DNA from: a virus
IMG/VR virus record: IMGVR_UViG_3300043436_000772
Coordinates: 1 to 45,977 of that record
Reading direction: 5' to 3' (one strand)
Length of the DNA stretch: 45,977 nt
The notes beneath the pieces are model-generated. The model saw only the letters and a list, made by a program, of their open reading frames with translations, was not told the origin of the DNA and ran no database searches. Position 1 is the first letter of the stretch. Every line of letters begins with the position of its first letter. Of this stretch, positions 42,201-45,977 are shown one piece after another. A program made the translations under genes and the position numbers.

Positions 42201-43911
42201 AGCAGGTATTGCCAATAATTCAATAACTACAAAAACAAAAATCAAGAATTTTTTAGGCAGACAGGCGTATAGTTCAAGAAGTAAGACAACAACTTATATA
42301 GATTCTATTCAGTCTTCTGGCTTGATTTTAGAAGGACCAACTTTTTCAGAAAACACTAGTGCTATGGGTTGTATTGGATATGTAAAGAAAACTTTAGCAG
42401 CCAATATTAACTACGACACCTATGGTGCAAGACTTAGATTTTTTGGAGACCAAACAGAAAACCCAGCCTATGTTGCTCTTGGCTCTGCCTACGATGCTTA
42501 CGAATTCAGCGATAAGATAAAATTTAATAATGATGATGGAACCATCATTCCTGGTCCAAGCAAAATAGTTGGCAAGTCTGGCGGTATGGCAATAATGACC
42601 AACAACGATGGAGAAGGATACTACTATGAAATAGTTGCACTAGACTATACCAATCCAAAAGTACTTGAAACTAATTCAAAAATCAATACTTTGTTTTTCT
42701 ACAAACTAGAACTAAACGATGATGACATTTTAGTTCCAACAGTTCTTCATCAAGAATTTAGAAATATTTTAGTAGATACTGGAAAGTTTTCTGCAAAGAT
42801 TTTAAAAACACAAGAAACAGACTCGGTATATGACATTGGAGTTAGTGTAAGCAAGAATAGCAATTCAAGTTGGATTTTCTCTTTGTATTTAGATAACGAG
42901 CAAATCAAAATAGTTGAAGATTCGTCTCCAATAAACTCTGGTGTTTCTGAAAGCATATCTCTTTTTGTTCGTGGCTCTTCTCAAGCAATGTTTGAAAACA
43001 CTTATGCAATGAGAAGATTCTTAACAAAAAATGAAATGACAATTAGAATTGACCCTAAACTAACAGACAAAGAAAAAGAAAAGGTTGCCTATAGAATTGG
43101 CTCTTTCCCTAACAGCGTTAAGGTTTTTGATGACGCAAAGGTTTCTGGACTTTCTGCAAGCAAATATTCTCTTAGCCCTCTTGTTCAAACTGGGTTCTTA
43201 TCTAAACTTTCATCGTCCAGTATTCCAGAAACTGAAATTTTTTACGAAGAGTTTGGCTCTATTATGAGAGAGTGTGCTTATTTCAATGTCAAGTTTGATA
43301 AAGCATACCCAGCATTGACATCTTTGATGTCCCCTGTTTCAGCATCGTTGGGTGGTTATGTAATCGCTGGATATAACTCTACTCCATACCGTGCAGAATT
43401 TTTAATTTTTAATACAACCGATTTTGTTCTTGACCTGGGGGCAAACAAAGATTATTTAGATAATGTAAGTATTACAGGAGTAACGTTTACACAAGAAGCG
43501 GCAAAAGACCTGACGGTTGATGAATTTTTAACAGATAAGAGCAATTACACAAATCAAGTAAATTATAATCCTGTAGAATACAAAAACAGATATACGGACA
43601 TAAAAAATAATAGATTGCTTTACGGAACAAAGTCTTTTGTTATAGATTCTCCGTATATTCAAAATGCAGACTTGGCACAAAGTCTGATGAACTTTATTAT
43701 TAATAGAGTTTCAAAACCTAGAAAAGCAGTTGGTGTCAGGATGTTTGGTATGCCAATTATTCAATTGGGAGACATTGTTTCGTTTTCATACGATACAGCA
43801 AAGACATTGCCAAACACTGTAAGCGGAAATAACTTTGTTGTTTATGCGTCAGAGTATGAAAGACAAACAGATGGACCATCTACAGTGCTATACTTAAGTG
43901 AGGTGCTATAA
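39292..43911 (+). CDS. Large tail hub/minor tail protein with beta module
   Basis: A 1,539-residue protein and the largest one after the tape measure. The end (FIINRVSKPRKAVGVRMFGM, then QLGDIVSFSYD and YLSEVL) looks like a tail-hub type domain that assembles on the tube tip; the middle contains lectin-like beta stretches. A copy of the beta module lies at about residues 502-573. The start is at 39292 in a TAATG overlap with GGAAGAGG upstream; an upstream in-frame ATG at 39259 lies inside the previous gene. I cannot show an enzymatic activity. Confidence 0.7.
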   Translation: MYSDISLTNHLQTSSTVATKSKIIAEWNLNSSETIQAIGNYKNRPMSANFNANTASTAWNPNENETTESTNQWYGYTDYDVVVDGGYTDEGATPVTFRNSRERQKSLMSLEDCFNRFRPRSGINKLRFFGKGKKILPVGNFGTTFLNPRYYAGSKDDRFKYWSSYRTQNGVEYGISGTYFNAPTVIHDTAPFVVYKNLVPTNKVVIKVQTNVSSNQSLPIANSDPFFSGSTPNYKSTPLIWKVQKYDGTQWTDMYTTTNDVFTEDGYFQLSYGLTNTEVLVTYKDSFNVIGTVSSTAALPLIQDPKRKGQAYLVKSSNTDKGTFYIYNGTVSETPLSNYVSFVPTYGWYKSEESVTNSQSFVTELDKTIAPSFVESTVTFYREFEYIRGLRILVTSMLNTNTVFDLIELSPRLEADITDSVSSFSLKKFASDIGVSSLPVGQLLASTGDISIFDSNEVFNKNNLNSLLNITSAITLINKSLQIRFYEIVSNVPKEFAILSKTPQPTGTTNITITTEGNHGMVQGDSVIVSGVTPNGYNGTWTAQTGTNATTSTLVLNIGSNPGSITKVGTAMKANPTYRDFYVPVKTMYSDGFPQYSDGTRDVSISLRDLTFYFESFLAPEILLRNASVSFIVATLLDSIGFSNYQFLRGGKSDAVIPFFMVPPDKNVMQVLQDLAIATQSTMFFDEMNNFVIMSKEYLVPQSTAIRDKSISLYGFDDGPRKANILEINSESNDIYNDGKIVYYNRYIQKQPNDLQTLSQLDKNQVFEYQRSVLWSLEASEKNTQSRNEQDDTQTAYPLTAIPLAKTLKVQVPEVVARTPEPVIINNVINFGDGVYWMGRFGGYFYSNGEIIKYDAIEYSYGSADSTNTVWVTSNEEYQYFFSQINKGDKMYKTGNVRIYAEPFYENDGKLKVGPVSKHGRGQFGTTIAEHQVDDGTTTQWWETKRASLPTQYHQIFQGKNTSSTINSNKAGIANNSITTKTKIKNFLGRQAYSSRSKTTTYIDSIQSSGLILEGPTFSENTSAMGCIGYVKKTLAANINYDTYGARLRFFGDQTENPAYVALGSAYDAYEFSDKIKFNNDDGTIIPGPSKIVGKSGGMAIMTNNDGEGYYYEIVALDYTNPKVLETNSKINTLFFYKLELNDDDILVPTVLHQEFRNILVDTGKFSAKILKTQETDSVYDIGVSVSKNSNSSWIFSLYLDNEQIKIVEDSSPINSGVSESISLFVRGSSQAMFENTYAMRRFLTKNEMTIRIDPKLTDKEKEKVAYRIGSFPNSVKVFDDAKVSGLSASKYSLSPLVQTGFLSKLSSSSIPETEIFYEEFGSIMRECAYFNVKFDKAYPALTSLMSPVSASLGGYVIAGYNSTPYRAEFLIFNTTDFVLDLGANKDYLDNVSITGVTFTQEAAKDLTVDEFLTDKSNYTNQVNYNPVEYKNRYTDIKNNRLLYGTKSFVIDSPYIQNADLAQSLMNFIINRVSKPRKAVGVRMFGMPIIQLGDIVSFSYDTAKTLPNTVSGNNFVVYASEYERQTDGPSTVLYLSEVL
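40796..41011 (+). repeat. Beta module copy 11 (tail hub protein)
   Basis: GNHGMVQGDSVIVSGVTPNG core, YNGTWTAQTGTN and LVLNIGSNPGSITKVG. Belongs to the same sub-type as copies 8 and 12. Confidence 0.7.
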
Positions 43912-44462
43912 TGGGAGGTCGTCCACCATATGTTCCACCACCAAAGCCAAAGCCACAACCAACTAGACCAAGTACTCGTGGATTAGGTAGAGCAGCAATT
44001 CCATTTATACCAAAAAAAGATGGTGGCACAACAAACAATGGTGGGACAACAAAAGATTTAGTAAAACCATCCGAGACAAGTAACTTTGTAGAAAAGGTGC
44101 AGGAAACTAAAGCAGACCTTAGCATCGAAGAAAGACTTGCGTTTATGTCTTTGACTGGCACAGAAATTTTAGAAATCTCAAGAAACTTTAATATGTCCAA
44201 TAACTCTTTAAGCCTAAACAAAAACATTCTTGATTCCGTAATTGTTGTAAATGAGGTAAACCCAATGCAACTAATTAAAATGCAAGAAACTAACAATAGC
44301 ATATCCTCCAATTTTCCAAAAACAGTTGAGGACACCAAGGTAGAAATTAGCAAAGTTACTGGAAATTCCACAATTTCTGCACCTGCACCAACAGTAGTTC
44401 AGACACAAATAAAGGTGGAAGTACATACTCCTAGAGCAGTCTTTGCTTGGGGGATGCTGTGA
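43911..44462 (+). CDS. Proline-rich tail-associated protein
   Basis: A 183-residue protein beginning with a Pro/Lys-rich, probably extended segment (MGGRPPYVPPPKPKPQPTRP), then a flexible Gly/Asn-rich stretch and a helical/beta middle. It starts with TAATG inside the hub gene stop. No family is recognised; a flexible tail-tip linker or assembly factor is one possibility. Confidence 0.55.
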   Translation: MGGRPPYVPPPKPKPQPTRPSTRGLGRAAIPFIPKKDGGTTNNGGTTKDLVKPSETSNFVEKVQETKADLSIEERLAFMSLTGTEILEISRNFNMSNNSLSLNKNILDSVIVVNEVNPMQLIKMQETNNSISSNFPKTVEDTKVEISKVTGNSTISAPAPTVVQTQIKVEVHTPRAVFAWGML

Positions 44463-44468
44463 TACAAT
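44460..44468 (+). promoter_or_regulatory. Extended -10 promoter (TGA-TACAAT), overlaps stop codon
   Basis: TGATACAAT; the TGA is the stop of the preceding gene, the same arrangement as at 754-762. A short leader with GAAGGA precedes the ATG at 44485. Confidence 0.6.
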
Positions 44469-44484
44469 TGTATAGAAGGAAAAT

Positions 44485-45858
44485 ATGATTACAAATACTG
44501 GAAAACAAATTATAGGACGATACTTGGTTGGACTAACAGACACCTATGCTTCGCATCTAGTCCTTGGCTGTGGAGCAAGACCATTGTCAACTAGTCAAGC
44601 CTTTTCCGACTACTCTTCAAAAACGTCTTTAGATTTTGAAATGATTAGGGTACCTATAACCTCTAGAAACATTGTTACTGAAAATGGGGTAACTAAAGTA
44701 ATCCTAACTGCAGAATTACCAACAGCAGAAAGATACGGAATTACAGAGATAGGTCTCTATCCATCAATAGCAAATCCAACAGCAACTGGTTCTGATAGCA
44801 AGGCATTGTCTTTGTTTAACTTTGGAGAGAGTTGGCAATACCACACATCTGCTGGAGCAACAACAGATGTTCCAGAACGAACAGGAGTCATAACTGATTC
44901 AAACAACAACATCACTGTAGCAGATGATGCGTTTTTTACCACATCTGAAAATGCACTTTTTGAAAATGTAAACAACCCAGCAAGAATTGCTAAACACGAG
45001 CAACCAAGATATCTTAGTAGCGTTTTGCTTATGAGAGGTGACACATCGTCATTAACAGTTAGTGGCAATGACCTATCCGTGTCTTCTGGAAATCACATTC
45101 ATCTGGAGGTAGAGGACCTAGGGCTAAGTCAAAATTCTACGGAAGATGAAATAAGGTTGGCATTTTCCGTTATAAATAAAGATGGTGTTGACGGTAGCAA
45201 TGTTCCTAGCCCAGATGTTCCTAGCAATGTTAAAATTCTGGTTCAGTTTGCAGATACTGATGGGGCAACACCAGAGTATGCAAGTCTTGTAGTTAATTTA
45301 AATAATGGAACAAGAATTAACACACACACTCCTAGCGGTACAACTAACATTACAATTACTACTGCAAATGCTCATAACATTTCTGTTGGTCAGCAAGTCG
45401 TTATTTCTGGAATTACACCTTCTGGGTATAATGGAACTTGGACTGCTCAAACAGGGACAACTGGTTCAACTCTTGTAGTTAATATCGGAAGCAACCCTGG
45501 AGCAATTACTGTTGGAGGAAGAGTCACAAGTAGCACTCAGCATAACTTTACGGAGAACAGATATGTTGTTGTCAGCAAAACCTTAAGTTCTTTGTACAAA
45601 ACTTCTTCAAACTTTTCTTGGTCCAGTGTAAGATACATAAAGGTATTTGTAGATATAGAGGATACTGTAGGCTCTGCCGCCGCTTCTGATTTTTATATTG
45701 CACTAGATGCTTTAAGGCTAGAAAATCTATCATCTTTTAATAATAAGTATGGACTTACAGCATACACAGTAATCAAGTCTCCAGATTCTTTACCTATCGT
45801 AAAATTAAACAACACAAAAAGTTTTATAGAATTTAAGTATGTAGTGGATGTGCTATAA
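44485..45858 (+). CDS. Tail/baseplate-like protein with inserted beta module
   Basis: A 457-residue protein. The N-terminus (MITNTGKQIIGRYLVGLTDT, then LPTAERYGITEIGLYPS) resembles phage tail-collar or baseplate proteins that assemble fibres. A copy of the beta module sits at residues about 281-351 and appears to be an insertion, since the flanking segments both belong to the same kind of beta domain. It ends with a hydrophobic beta block (SFIEFKYVVDVL). It is the first gene of a new transcript. Confidence 0.65.
   Translation: MITNTGKQIIGRYLVGLTDTYASHLVLGCGARPLSTSQAFSDYSSKTSLDFEMIRVPITSRNIVTENGVTKVILTAELPTAERYGITEIGLYPSIANPTATGSDSKALSLFNFGESWQYHTSAGATTDVPERTGVITDSNNNITVADDAFFTTSENALFENVNNPARIAKHEQPRYLSSVLLMRGDTSSLTVSGNDLSVSSGNHIHLEVEDLGLSQNSTEDEIRLAFSVINKDGVDGSNVPSPDVPSNVKILVQFADTDGATPEYASLVVNLNNGTRINTHTPSGTTNITITTANAHNISVGQQVVISGITPSGYNGTWTAQTGTTGSTLVVNIGSNPGAITVGGRVTSSTQHNFTENRYVVVSKTLSSLYKTSSNFSWSSVRYIKVFVDIEDTVGSAAASDFYIALDALRLENLSSFNNKYGLTAYTVIKSPDSLPIVKLNNTKSFIEFKYVVDVL
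45328..45531 (+). repeat. Beta module copy 12 (tail/baseplate protein)
   Basis: NAHNISVGQQVVISGITPSG core, YNGTWTAQTGTT and LVVNIGSNPGAITVGG. Nearly the same as copy 8 at protein level, with many silent base differences. Confidence 0.7.
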
Positions 45859-45977
45859 ATGTCGGAAGAAACTCTTACCGCCACATTCAATCCAGTAAAC
45901 CAATCTGCTGCAACTATAGAGAACTCATCATCAGACATTGTTTATTTAGTTAGGTATGCAGTTGTTTCAGAAACTGG
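45859..45977 (+). CDS. Unknown protein, continues beyond window
   Basis: A frame opens directly after the previous stop (TAA then ATG) and runs to the window edge, 39 codons. The visible part begins MSEETLTATFNPVNQ and is beta-like. It is probably another tail or fibre protein of the same operon. Function unknown. Confidence 0.5.
   Translation, partial: MSEETLTATFNPVNQSAATIENSSSDIVYLVRYAVVSET

Noticed and set aside
45851-45861. TGC-TATAAA at the last gene boundary as a promoter
   Set aside because: It overlaps the codons Val-Leu-stop and ATG, and any transcript would start inside the next gene.
1-45977. CRISPR array, tRNA genes, insertion sequences, integrase or attachment sites
   Set aside because: No regular spacer-repeat array, cloverleaf-like element, transposase or recombinase frame was seen; direct repeats found are in coding modules or short operator-like pairs.

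Overview
The window is a large piece of the late, virion-structure region of a tailed double-stranded DNA phage. It looks like a long-tailed siphovirus: portal, capsid protease with nested scaffold, HK97-type capsid, connectors, one tail-tube gene, tail chaperones and a 2,500-residue tape measure are present, and no tail sheath is recognisable. Base composition looks AT-rich (about 38-40% GC by eye). The host is probably a Gram-positive bacterium, because a Sec-exported NlpC/P60 peptidase is encoded. An actinobacterium is my best guess: many transcripts appear to start exactly at the start codon (leaderless) from extended -10 promoters, a style common in Actinobacteria, and the low GC would fit low-GC aquatic lineages. 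The host is inference, not proof.

Layout. Bases 1-972 hold four small leftward genes (zinc ribbon, a 54-residue protein, an HTH-like protein and a basic protein). Bases 1157-5143 run rightward: a membrane/coiled-coil protein, a possible small hairpin RNA, two small fibre-like proteins, two tandem glycosyltransferases and a virion protein. A leftward NlpC/P60 peptidase (5140-5685) is followed by a 2,779-residue tail fibre (6057-14396), a cysteine-rich mini-protein, an unknown protein, a small zinc ribbon and a B12-dependent (class II) ribonucleotide reductase. Bases 17395-21507 encode a 1,370-residue tail or surface protein. The classical head-to-tail order follows: unknown protein, portal, protease/scaffold, capsid, five small head-tail joining genes, tail tube, two tail assembly chaperones, tape measure, and then distal tail/hub/baseplate-like proteins to the right edge. 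No terminase gene lies in the window.

How the genes work together. Protease, nested scaffold and capsid build the head on the portal. The connectors close it. The tube protein polymerises around the tape measure with help from the chaperones. The long tail and fibre proteins form the adsorption apparatus, which the glycosyltransferases may decorate. The reductase supplies deoxynucleotides and the peptidase cuts cell-wall peptides.

Most interesting points: (1) a family of about 20 promoters of the form TGn-TATAAT, about nine of which sit 5-7 bases before an ATG and so predict leaderless mRNAs; (2) the short and long tail assembly chaperones are two separate paralogous genes instead of one frameshifted pair; (3) a roughly 70-residue beta-rich module occurs 12 times in five different virion genes, including once inside a head-tail connector; (4) the tape measure carries an ADP-ribosyltransferase-like domain near its C-terminus and another enzyme-like domain before it; (5) a strong internal Shine-Dalgarno/ATG in the protease gene predicts a nested scaffold; (6) a compact 14-bp hairpin RNA has its own promoter.
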